A stretch of DNA of 64,000 bases from Miltoncostaea sp963762825. Lineage in GTDB: Bacteria > Actinomycetota > Thermoleophilia > Miltoncostaeales > Miltoncostaeaceae. The notes under the pieces were generated by a model, which was not told the DNA's origin, made no database searches, and saw only the letters and a list, made by a program, of their open reading frames with translations. Below are positions 1 through 7,571 of the stretch, one piece after another; positions within the stretch are counted from its first letter, which is position 1; each line of letters opens with the position of its first letter. Made by a program: the position numbers and the translations under genes. The stretch is taken from the NCBI GenBank assembly GCA_963762825.1, contig CAVXLZ010000002.1, positions 372,001 to 436,000 of the forward strand. The letters are read 5' to 3'.

Positions 1-1806
1 GCCAGATGCCGTGCGACATCGCGCTGCAGCTCGGTCTGCTGGCGGCGGTTCTCGGTCAGCTCCACCGCGCCGAGGCGATCGGCCGAGCGCGGCGAAGCCG
101 CCGCCGGCGTCGATCGCGGGAAGCTGGGCGCGGTCACCGACGAGGACCAGGCGCGCCGAGCGCCAGGCCGCGGCGTGGGCGAGGCGCTCCAGTGCGCGCG
201 TCGGCATCATCGAGGCCTCGTCGCACGACGATCACCGAGCGGGCGGGGATGGCGTCGTCCTCTCCCCTCTCGATGCGACGCAGCAGCAGGGCGGCGGTCT
301 GCGAGGGGATGCCGGCCTCGCGCTGCAGGACGTCGGCGGCCTGGCCCTGCCAGGCGACGCCGATCACCGGGACACCGGAGCGCTCGTAGGCCTCGCGCAC
401 GCGCGGCGAGGGTGAAGGTCTTGCCGGTGCCGGCGCGCGCCTCCATCACCCGCACGCGGTGCCTCGCCGGGGTGAGGTGGCGCACCGCGGCCTCCTGGTC
501 GGCGCCGAGGCTCGGACGCTGCGGCGATCACCGCGTCGACGGCTCGGGCGTCGGCGACGATCGACGCCGTGCGGATCGCGGCCGGTGGCCGCGTCGATGC
601 AGGCGCACCTCGGCGCGCAGCATGTCGGGCGTGGTGTAGAGCGTCTCGCGGTGACCGCGGTTCGGCGTCGTCGCGCGGCGCGCGATCAGCGGCGACGCAG
701 GTGCGCCGCGAGGAAGTCGTCGGCGAGGCGCTCGAGGTGCCCGGCCGGCGCGCCCTCGGGATGAGCCTCGGCGAGCTGCTGGATCACCTCGCGACGGGTG
801 AAGGTGGAGCGCTGCGCGGGTGAGGCCGGCCGGCCCGAGCATGTGCGTGGCCTGCGCGTCGAAGGCGCGCGGTGTAGTCGGATGCGGCGACGCCACGTGC
901 GCGCCCGAGGGCGCGGCGCAGCTCCCGCTCGCCGAAGCCGTGCTCGGCGGCGCGGGCGCGCCAACTCGGCGACGGCCTCGCTCGCGCGCGATCGACCCGC
1001 TTTCGGTCGCGCGTCTCGCGCTGGATGGCGGCGATGCCCGGCGCTCGAGGTGAGCCCGCGCGCGGTCGCCTCCTCGCATGATCTCGGCGTGGCGGGCCGA
1101 GAAGTGCTCGCGCACCGTCGGTCGGTACGGCGACGAGCTCGGCGATGCCGTTGCGTGACCGGTCCCCACTCGACGCCGAGCGATCGCGTGAGAGCTCGTC
1201 GCGCATCACCGCGTCGGCGATCGTGCCGGCGGTCTTGGCGTGGGCGTAGACCGGGCGCATGTCGGGGGCGCTCCAGCGTCCGTCTTGTCCCCTCACCCGG
1301 TTGGCGATCACCAGGTGCGCGTGCAGGTGGGGATCACCCGAGCGGGCCATCTCGTGGACGTAGATCGCCCCGACGAAGCCCTCGCGCCGGAAGGACCGTG
1401 ACGCCGTTGCGGCCACGACGCACGAAGCAGGCGTGGCGCTCCAGGTAGTCGAGGCCGGCGCGCACGCCCCGGCGTGCGCATCGAGCACCGCACTCGCGCA
1501 CCGCCTCGTCGCCCACCGCCGCCAGGACGCTGACGCTCTTGGGCGCGGCGAAGGTCAGGTCGAAGGCGACGTTGCCGCCGGCGCGGCGCGCGGTGCCGGC
1601 GAGCGGCTCGCCGCTCGCCGGATCGCGGCCGTCGAGGAGCACCCCGAGGTCGCCCTCGTCGGGGCCGCCCGACAGCCCGAGCGCCTCCGCCCCACGCCCC
1701 GCCCACTCGCCACGGACCTCGCCCGCGCTCGGAGTAGTAGTCGTCACGGGCGAACTCGGCGCGCTCGTAGTAGTCGGGCCCCTTGGCGGCGCGCAACGTC
1801 AACATG
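1..1806 (-). pseudogene. TrwC/TraI-type relaxase-helicase, frame-broken and cut by window edge
   Basis: Remnant of a MobF-type conjugative relaxase fused to a RecD-like helicase, which nicks plasmid or ICE DNA at oriT. Reading down from about 1806, one frame starts MLTLRAAKGPDYY; a second continues with a relaxase stretch containing FDLTFAAPKSVSVLAA; a third carries the three-histidine motif DPHLHAHLVIANRV (about 1300-1350) and VYAHAKTAGTIADAV. Near 440-480 a further frame has a helicase Walker A, ARAGTGKTFTLAA. No single frame spans the gene, so there are at least three indels. It continues past base 1. Family assignment is firm from the motifs; whether the breaks are real decay or base-calling errors cannot be told here. 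Confidence 0.8.
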
Positions 1807-2011
1807 ATCGTGGCGCATCATAACAGATGCAACTGTGCCTCGATTAGTTTCCGGGTCCGCTGAGGCCGTCGCTTGGGCGGCGGGTCTAGCGTCGTAGATG
1901 ACCCTCGGCGTGACTTGATACGGAGCGTGGGATGCACCCTGATCGAGGCCTGTCCGCGGGCGTCGCGTTTGGCCGCAGCAACCGGAGGTGTCAGGTGATC
2001 GTGATCGGGGT

Positions 2012-2293
2012 GGACCGCCCACCAGGGGCGGCCGCGCAGGAACCCGCCGGCATGAAGCCGCAGATGTCGGTGATTCAGAGCTGCTGGATCGCGCTCGCGT
2101 GGAGGCCCGCAGCGATCTGCGGCAGCGCGAGTGGCATCACGAAGACGTCGATCGAGATGAGCAGCGTCGGGAGCGCGAGCACGCTGAGCGCGATCCACTC
2201 GCGCCGTCCGGCACGCTCGGGTGTGAGCGACAAGCCGTGGCCCTGGGAGACTCCTTCCGGGGATCTGTGGGGACGGTCAGGCGGCGCCGTCAA
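2012..2293 (-). pseudogene. MFS drug/multidrug transporter N-terminal remnant
   Basis: The first 72 codons read like the amino end of an EmrB/QacA-type MFS exporter: a charged leader, then REWIALSVLALPTLLIS (first membrane helix) and LALPQIAAGLHASAIQQL. The next codon is TGA where this family has Trp, followed in frame by ITDICGFMPAG, the expected start of helix 2. Similarity is lost after about 2012. This is a truncated relic with a Trp-to-stop change, not a functional transporter. It lies among other broken genes at the left end. Confidence 0.6.
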
Positions 2294-2509
2294 GGGGTTC
2301 GACGTGGCGCCACCGGTCGACGGACCACTCCCGATGGAGACGACCTACATCTGGCGGGACGCGGAAGGTGGCTGGACGACGATGGCGCTGGGCAACCGAG
2401 CGCGCCGACGCGATTCTCGCGCCTCGTCGCTCCGTTCATGGCGGCCGCGATGCGCCGGGCCGACCGAAAGGACCTCGCCGCGCTGAAGGCCGTCCTGGAG
2501 GCTGCGTAG
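2281..2509 (+). pseudogene. SRPBCC (polyketide cyclase-like) C-terminal fragment
   Basis: A fragment in two frames. The first reads VKGFDVAPPVDGPLPMETTY and then IWRDAEGGWTTMALGN. After a shift near 2395 the second reads PTRFSRLVAPFMAAAMRRA and then DRKDLAALKAVLEAA before a TAG stop. The final helix ending in DLAALKAVLEA is typical of small SRPBCC lipid- or ligand-binding proteins. The N-terminal half is missing. The upstream edge overlaps the start of the MFS remnant on the other strand, so this looks like a junction between unrelated pieces. Confidence 0.45.
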
Positions 2510-2862
2510 GAAGTCCTGTCTCAGGGTGGGCGACAGTCGGGCGCGCGCCCATGCAGTACATCCCCGCCCTGTCATCGACGAGGGCGGCCCCTCCCGAGCT
2601 CGTCGATGCGCCCGGGTTCGATGCCAGTCGAAGGACGCACGGGCGGCCTCGACGGCGAGTCCGCAGACGTGCGCCCAGGCGCCGGCCACCGGATCGCCCG
2701 CGAAGCAGCGGGGGTCGAACCCGGCGTTGACCAACAGGCCGTCATCCTCGTGGCCGGTGGCGGCGGCCCCCACCGCGTCCCGGGGTGGTGGAGACGCCCG
2801 TCGAGTCCACCCCCGGTGCCGCCGCCGCTGAAGGGCCCTCGCGCGCGACGCGCCTTGACCGC
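2510..2862. other. Gene-poor stretch with a decayed paralogue fragment
   Basis: No intact gene is visible. On the minus strand about 35 codons read FDPRCFAGDPVAGAWAHVC followed by a short related tail, matching the interior of the intact protein at 4085-4540. On either side the frame is lost. I read it as a partial duplication of that gene that has decayed. Confidence 0.5.
2641..2717. repeat. 77-bp direct repeat, second copy at 4381-4457
   Basis: Bases 2662-2717 and 4402-4457 are identical over 56 bases, and the preceding 21 bases differ at only four positions. The two copies sit exactly 1740 bases apart in the same orientation. In the right copy the repeat lies inside the hypothetical protein at 4085-4540; in the left copy it is the only preserved part of a decayed relative. 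Confidence 0.9.
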
Positions 2863-3291
2863 CTAAACCAAGCTCCAGCGTCCCGTGCGCTCGACCACGA
2901 TGCCGGCGAGGGCCGCGAGCATGACCAGGGGCAGCCAGATGTCCTGCCCCCCGTCGATCCGCCCGGCCGTGGCCAACGCGCCGACCATGTCTCCCATGAG
3001 CACGAGCGCCGCCGCCCGCGGCGCGACGCCGAGCAGCATCATCAGCCCGCAGACGACCTCCATGAGGCCGACGAGGATCGCGACCTCGCCGGCTGCCCCG
3101 CCGAAGCCCCAGCGCTCGAACCGGTCCACGTACGCATCGTGGTACGCGAACTTGCCCAGACCGGTCGAGATGAAGACCGCCGCCGCGACCAGCCGGACGA
3201 GGAGTGGCCACCACCGCGGCGGGCCGGGATGAAGCAGGAAGGCGACGAGCCCGGCCTTCGAGCGCCTCGAGGGTTGGCTTGCCGCGCGCAC
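2863..3291 (-). CDS. DoxX family membrane protein
   Basis: A 142-residue, four-helix membrane protein of the DoxX/DoxD family. Helix 1 has LVRLVAAAVFISTGLGKFAY, with the family's typical G-K-F motif, and helix 2 has EVAILVGLMEVVCGLMMLLG. Two further helices follow and the protein ends RTGRWSLV. Members are linked to quinone- or thiol-related redox chemistry and to membrane oxidoreductase complexes; the substrate is unknown here. The GTG at 3291 was chosen because the open frame upstream has no membrane-protein character and a GGAGG-like stretch lies close by. It diverges from the lipoprotein gene at 3418. Confidence 0.75.
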   Translation of the reverse strand: MRAASQPSRRSKAGLVAFLLHPGPPRWWPLLVRLVAAAVFISTGLGKFAYHDAYVDRFERWGFGGAAGEVAILVGLMEVVCGLMMLLGVAPRAAALVLMGDMVGALATAGRIDGGQDIWLPLVMLAALAGIVVERTGRWSLV

Positions 3292-3348
3292 CTCCTCCCG
3301 AACGTGCACCAGATCAGTCGCATCGGCTGGCCGATCGTCACGTCGCCC

Positions 3349-3373
3349 GTAACGCCGGCGGAGGGTCCGGGAC
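3349..3373 (+). promoter_or_regulatory. ECF-type promoter, GTAACG-N16-GAC
   Basis: GTAACG at 3349-3354 is followed after exactly 16 bases by GAC at 3371-3373. This is one of nine such sites in the window. It lies 45 bases upstream of the TTG start at 3418, a suitable distance for a short leader containing the AAGGAGA ribosome site. Confidence 0.6.
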
Positions 3374-3417
3374 TCACTCGGGGCAGAGCCCGAGCCGAGT
3401 CGCAAGGAGACGATGCG

Positions 3418-3921
3418 TTGCTCCGCCCCACTCTCTTCCTCGCCGGAGTCGCCGCCGCGGCGGCGCTTGCCGGCTGCAGCGACGGCTCGCATGTGGCACC
3501 GGCCGCCGACGCACAGGAGGGGTCCATGCCCATCCCCGCGCGGCCGCGCGGCACGGCGCGCACGCCGGGCGTCTCCGTAACGGCGGTGTCGTCCCCGTTC
3601 GGCCGGGTCCTTGCGGATCGGCGCGGTCAGGCGTTCTACATCTTCGACAAGGAGCAGGGGCCCAGGAGCGAATGCTACGGCGCGTGTGCGAGGGCCTGGC
3701 CGCCGGTCCTCACGGATGGTCGCCCCGTGGCCGGCAAGGGCGCACGCGCCACGCTGCTCGGAACCACGCGGCGGCGGGACGGCAGCCTCCAGGTGACCTA
3801 TCGCCGCCGACCGGTCTACTACTACGTGAGCGACGCGCCGGGGCGCATCCTCTGCCAGGACGTCACCGAGTTCGGCGGTCGATGGCTGGTCATCCGTCCC
3901 GGTGGGGCACCCGTCACCTGA
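3418..3921 (+). CDS. Secreted lipoprotein, COG4315-like (Y-x-[FWY]-x-x-D repeat)
   Basis: A 167-residue exported lipoprotein. The start is TTG at 3418, set by AAGGAGA at 3404-3410 seven bases upstream and by the signal peptide it produces: hydrophobic LFLAGVAAAAALAGC with lipobox LAGC at about residue 20. The mature part has two copies of the family pattern: GQAFYIFDKEQGPRSECYGA with CARAWPPV, and PVYYYVSDAPGRILCQDVTE. Conserved cysteines and tryptophans match predicted lipoproteins of this family. The biochemical role is unknown, though relatives often sit next to sigma/anti-sigma genes. It is preceded by a GTAACG-N16-GAC promoter. Confidence 0.8.
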   Translation: MLRPTLFLAGVAAAAALAGCSDGSHVAPAADAQEGSMPIPARPRGTARTPGVSVTAVSSPFGRVLADRRGQAFYIFDKEQGPRSECYGACARAWPPVLTDGRPVAGKGARATLLGTTRRRDGSLQVTYRRRPVYYYVSDAPGRILCQDVTEFGGRWLVIRPGGAPVT

Positions 3922-4084
3922 CCGCGGCGTCGTGCGCCCGTCGCTCTGCTGAACCGGGGCGGCAGCCCGCGCCGGGCGTGCTCGATGGGGCCTGCGCATC
4001 GAAGTCAACGAGGCCTATGCCGCGATGGCGCTGGTCCACTCGTCGGCCTCTCCGCCAGCTCGCCGAGGAGGTGCACCAGGCCTC

Positions 4085-4540
4085 TCAGGCGAACGTCCCT
4101 CCGGGCCAGGCGGCGCCGTTGTAGCGCTCGATCACCGGACCGGGGGGCGGAGGCACCGCGCAGAACAGGTCGGTCCTCACGATCGTGCCAGGGAAGACCC
4201 GCGCGAAGGGGTCCGACGCGAAGAGCGAGGGATCGCGCGCCACCGTGACGGCCCCGGCGTAGTGGACCGAGTTGACGGCCAGCGTCGTGAGGCAGACCAG
4301 AGAGTCGCCAAGAAGGGCGATCCACCATCCGAGCGCGTCGCGCCGGGCCTGCTGCACCTCGGGGAAGTCGAACGGCACGCGGGCGCCCTCGTCGGCGAGC
4401 GCGCAGACGTGCGCCCAGGCGCCGGCCACCGGATCGCCCGCGAAGCAGCGGGGGTCGGCCCGCAGGCGCCGGCCGGTCGCGCCGCGGTCCGTGGCGAGCC
4501 GTTCGCCGTCCCAGACGAGGCGCGAGGAGGCCGCCCTCAC
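4085..4540 (-). CDS. Conserved hypothetical protein, coupled to redoxin
   Basis: A 151-residue protein I do not recognise. It starts at GTG 4540, which overlaps the redoxin stop codon (GTGA), so it is translationally coupled. Visible features are DPRCFAGDPVAGAWAHVC, a moderately hydrophobic middle (WWIALLGDSLVCLTTLAV) and a conserved-looking end, GPVIERYNGAAWPGGTFA. There is no signal peptide. It contains the right copy of a 77-bp repeat whose left copy is a decayed paralogue. Being cotranscribed with a peroxiredoxin-like protein suggests a redox-linked job, but nothing in the sequence proves that. Confidence 0.6.
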   Translation of the reverse strand: MRAASSRLVWDGERLATDRGATGRRLRADPRCFAGDPVAGAWAHVCALADEGARVPFDFPEVQQARRDALGWWIALLGDSLVCLTTLAVNSVHYAGAVTVARDPSLFASDPFARVFPGTIVRTDLFCAVPPPPGPVIERYNGAAWPGGTFA

Positions 4541-5061
4541 GACGGCACGCTCCAATCGGACCGGATCGCCCGGGTGATCTCGCGCATGTCGCGGCGCAGG
4601 TCCTCCATGGTGGGGCGGCCCCAGTACCAGTAGCCGTTGTAAGCGCTGTGGATGGTCAGGTCGGGCAGCAGCGAGAACGCCGCCGGCTGGTAGGGATGGT
4701 GGACGGTGTCGGTCGTCTCGCGCAGGCCGAGGATCCCGAGCCAGCGCCGCTCCGCGTCGGAGAGGAAGGTGAAGCGCGCGCCGAGCCCCGCGCGGAAGGC
4801 CGCCTGCTCGGCGGGCGGGTTGACGCTCAGGACGACGATGCGCGCATAGGCGACCTCGAACTCGTCCTGGAGGGCCGCAATCTCGCGCAGGTGCCGCTGC
4901 TCCTTCGGGCAGAACCAGCCGCGCGAGGTGAGCAGGACGAGCGGATCCCCGCCGGCGATCTCCGAGAGCAGGCGCGGACGGCCGCCGTGGTCGGGCAGGT
5001 CCAGGTCGGGGAAGGCGGCCCCGGGGACGAGCGACACGAGCCCCTGCGCGGGTGAGTCCAT
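4537..5061 (-). CDS. Redoxin / AhpC-TSA-like thioredoxin-fold protein
   Basis: A 174-residue peroxiredoxin-like protein. The fold is indicated by AAFPDLDLPDHGGRPRLLSE, then LVLLTSRGWFCPKEQRHLRE with a single cysteine in the peroxidatic-like position, VVLSVNPPAEQAAFRAGL, and a C-terminal YNGYWYWGRPTMEDLRRDMR. The expected T/S-x-x-C context of classical peroxiredoxins is altered (GWFCPKEQ), so the peroxidase role is an inference. A paralogue with the same YWYWGRP signature lies at 25487-26026. It sits downstream of the response regulator with a 69-base gap and overlaps the next gene by GTGA. Confidence 0.75.
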   Translation of the reverse strand: MDSPAQGLVSLVPGAAFPDLDLPDHGGRPRLLSEIAGGDPLVLLTSRGWFCPKEQRHLREIAALQDEFEVAYARIVVLSVNPPAEQAAFRAGLGARFTFLSDAERRWLGILGLRETTDTVHHPYQPAAFSLLPDLTIHSAYNGYWYWGRPTMEDLRRDMREITRAIRSDWSVPS

Positions 5062-5130
5062 GCGTGGTTCTCCTTCGGGTTGGGACGCGACATGGGGCGA
5101 AGCGGCGCAGGCCGGGAGTGGAGCGACCGA

Positions 5131-5820
5131 CTACGCCACGAACCGGTAGCCGGCGCCTCGGATCGTCTGCACGTGGCGCGGACGCGAGGGGTCGCCCTCG
5201 ATCTTCTCGCGAAGCCTCCGCACATGAACCGTGACCGTGGAGGTGTCGAAGGCCGCCTCGCAGCCCCAGACCCGGTCCATCAGTTGACGCCGCGAGAAGA
5301 CCAGTCTCGGATGCCCGGCGAGGAACCACAGGAGGTCGAACTCTCTTGTCGTGAGCTTCAGGGAGCGCCCCTCCCGAGTGACCTCACGCGTGCCCCCGTC
5401 GATCAGCAGCGGCCCCGCCTGAATGCGCCTGACGCTCCCGGAGCGGACGGTCCTCCGCAGCACGGCACTCACGCGGGCGGCCACCTCGCGTGGCGAGTAG
5501 GGCCGCGCCACACAGTCGTCCGCGCCCAGCTCGAAGCCGATCATCCGGCCGTCGTGATCGCCCGGTGCCATCAGCATGATCACCGGCAGTTCGGAGTGCG
5601 TGCGAATCCAGCGGCAGAGCTCGAATCCATTCGCTTCAGACCGAAGGGCATCGAGGACGACGAGCGCAGGCTGCTGGGAACCGATCAGAGCACGGGCAGC
5701 CGAGGCTTCGTCGGTTTCGAGGAGGCGATAGCCCGCCCGCCGGAGTGCGACGGACAGACGCTCGCGGGCCGTCGTCTCGTTGCTGACGAGAAGCACGACC
5801 TCGCCGGTGCTCGGCCCCAT
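5131..5820 (-). CDS. OmpR-family response regulator with atypical receiver
   Basis: A 229-residue DNA-binding regulator. Residues 1-120 form a receiver with the phospho-acceptor-like Asp in ALVVLDALRSEANGF. Residues 135-229 form a winged helix with TTREFDLLWFLAGHP and the recognition segment TVTVHVRRLREKIE. The receiver is unusual: the acidic pair expected after strand 1 reads S-N in LLVSNETTAR, and the conserved Lys of the last strand is Arg in VARPYSPREV. Phosphorylation may therefore be weak or absent. No full histidine kinase is adjacent. The ATG at 5820 is the first start that gives a proper receiver. A GTAACG promoter lies about 200 bases upstream. Confidence 0.85.
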   Translation of the reverse strand: MGPSTGEVVLLVSNETTARERLSVALRRAGYRLLETDEASAARALIGSQQPALVVLDALRSEANGFELCRWIRTHSELPVIMLMAPGDHDGRMIGFELGADDCVARPYSPREVAARVSAVLRRTVRSGSVRRIQAGPLLIDGGTREVTREGRSLKLTTREFDLLWFLAGHPRLVFSRRQLMDRVWGCEAAFDTSTVTVHVRRLREKIEGDPSRPRHVQTIRGAGYRFVA

Positions 5821-6023
5821 GCGCGGCGCCCGCGCAGAGCCCCGGTGGTGACTCGAAGGGGCCGGCCCGCAATCGATGCCGCCGACGACGCCAGACGGTC
5901 TGAATGCCACCTGAGCACCGAACAGCGCGGCCCGCGGCTCCCGGACCGCGACGGGGTCGCCAAGCTTCTCGAAGACGGCAGGCACGGGAGGGCTCCCGGG
6001 AGGGGGTGGTCGGTACTCCGGGA

Positions 6024-6048
6024 GTCCCCGAGGGGAGCCCGGCGTTAC
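6024..6048 (-). promoter_or_regulatory. ECF-type promoter, GTAACG-N16-GAC
   Basis: On the minus strand GTAACG (6048-6043) is followed after 16 bases by GAC (6026-6024). It points at the response regulator starting at 5820, leaving a leader of about 200 bases. The motif overlaps the last codons of the PadR remnant. Confidence 0.5.
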
Positions 6049-6563
6049 ACCGGTCCCTCCTCGAGCACGTCGATCGCCTCCTGGCACCAGGAGGCGAACG
6101 CCCGCTGAGCGTGAACGCCCTTACGGAGCGCGAGAACGAGATACCGGCTCGTACCGTCCGGCAGTTATGCGATCTCGGCCTCGAACTGCGCGAGGCGCCG
6201 CTCGTGGGCGGACTTCAGCCGGCGCAACTGCGCGACGACCTCGCCACGAGGGCGGGGATCGGCGAGCGTCAGCTTCACAAGCGACTGATCCTTCAGCGCG
6301 GCGAGCCCCCAAGGCTCGCGCAGCCAGGTCCTGCGCGCGCGCCGTCCCTCCCGCGTGATCGTGTAGACGCGCTTGTTCGGGCGAGCGTCCTGCTGTAGGT
6401 GTTCCTCACTCGCCAGACCGAGGTCGCCGAGCCGGCGCAGCTCCGCGTAGATCTGCGAGTAGGAGGCGTGCCAGAAGTGCGCGGCGCCGCCCTCGAGCCG
6501 GGCCTTGATGTCGTAGCCGGTGCTGGGGCCGGCCGCCAGGGCATCGAGAACGTCGGCGCGGAG
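6045..6563 (-). pseudogene. PadR-family transcriptional regulator, interrupted
   Basis: A winged-helix repressor of the PadR/AphA type. The N-terminal domain reads ADVLDALAAGPSTGYDIKAR, then HFWHASYSQIYAELRRL and KRVYTITREGRRA. The C-terminal helices begin LKSAHERRLAQFEAEIA. An in-frame TAA at 6165-6167 then interrupts the protein, yet the same frame stays recognisable for 39 more codons (RYLVLALRKGVHAQRAFASW, then CQEAIDVLEEGPV) to a second stop at 6045. The 5' end has no convincing start codon and runs straight into a thioredoxin-fold fragment on the other strand near 6555. It looks truncated at one end and interrupted at the other. Confidence 0.65.
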
Positions 6564-6710
6564 GTCGAGTTGATCGAGATGCCCTACCCGCGCGACGAGC
6601 GCCTGGAGGTTCGGGCTGTGAGCGGCCAATCCAAGGTCCCCGTCCTGGTTGACGGAGATGAGGTCGTCATCGATTCCCGGCGGATCGTCCACCACCTGTA
6701 CGCGCTATGG
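6552..6710 (+). pseudogene. Glutaredoxin/GST N-terminal domain fragment
   Basis: About 53 codons of a glutathione-S-transferase or glutaredoxin-type domain: AEVELIEMPYPRDERLEVRA, then GQSKVPVLVDGDEVVIDSRR and IVHHLYALW. The CxxC-bearing first strand is missing because the sequence switches to the antisense PadR remnant at about 6550. No downstream domain is visible. This is a junction fragment, not a gene. Confidence 0.55.
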
Positions 6711-6882
6711 CGGAGCCGCGTTCGTCCGTTCGGCGGCCGAGCTCGCCACAGAGATCTGGCCGATCCCGTTGACTTCGACGAGCCCGCGGCCTGCGAGGCT
6801 CCCCGGTCGTCGCTGCAGGACTCCGGATGAGGCCACGCGGACGCTTTCAGCGCTCTCTGAGGCGGCGGGATAGGCTGGCGGG

Positions 6883-7569
6883 GTGACGGCGTCACCCCGC
6901 CAGGAGGTCCGGCCGCTCATCCCGGCCGCCTACGACAACGATGCCCGCCTTGTCGAAGCGCTGCGGCGGGGGGATGAGGATGCCTTTGCCTGGCTCGTCC
7001 GCGCCCATCATCCGGCGCTCCTGCGCTATGCGGGCGTGTTTGTGCGCGATCGCGCCGTGGCAGAGGAGGTTGTGCAGGAGACCTGGCTCGGGGTCATCAA
7101 GGGCATCGGTGCGTTCGAGGGGCGCTCGTCGGTCAAGACCTGGCTCTTCCACATCCTCGCCAACCGGGCCCGCACACGCGGCGAGCGCGAGGCGCGCTCG
7201 GTGCCGTTCTCGGCGCTGGTCTCGCGCGAGGTGAGCACCGACGAGCCGGCCGTCGACGTTGACCAGTTCCTGGCGGCGGGCGCGCCGCGCTGGGCGGGTC
7301 ACTGGGCGATCGCGCCGGAGCCCTGGAACGCGCCCGAAGAGAGGATGCTCGCGGGCGAGACGCGGCGAGTCGTCGAGGAGGCGATCGCTGAGCTGCCACC
7401 TGCGCAGCGCGAGGTGATCACGCTCCGGGACGTGGTCGGGATGCAGGCCGAGGAGGTCTGCCGCATGATGGGCCTGAGCGACGGCAACCAGCGCGTCCTG
7501 CTGCATCGCGCGCGTAGCCGGGTGCGCCGCGCGCTCGATCTCCACCTTGCGTCAGCGGAGGGTCCGTAG
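6883..7569 (+). CDS. ECF-type RNA polymerase sigma factor
   Basis: A 228-residue extracytoplasmic-function sigma factor. Region 2 spans about residues 25-95 (EDAFAWLVRAHHPALLRYAG, AEEVVQETWLGVIKGIGAF, VKTWLFHILANRARTR). Region 4 spans about 165-220 (AIAELPPAQREVITLRDVVG, then EEVCRMMGLSDGNQRVLLHR). The linker of about 65 residues is longer than in minimal ECFs. It starts at GTG 6883, the first start in this frame after the GST fragment. The next gene begins two bases after its stop. It is a candidate for reading the GTAACG-N16-GAC promoters found nearby; that link is an inference. Confidence 0.9.
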   Translation: MTASPRQEVRPLIPAAYDNDARLVEALRRGDEDAFAWLVRAHHPALLRYAGVFVRDRAVAEEVVQETWLGVIKGIGAFEGRSSVKTWLFHILANRARTRGEREARSVPFSALVSREVSTDEPAVDVDQFLAAGAPRWAGHWAIAPEPWNAPEERMLAGETRRVVEEAIAELPPAQREVITLRDVVGMQAEEVCRMMGLSDGNQRVLLHRARSRVRRALDLHLASAEGP

Positions 7570-7571
7570 GG

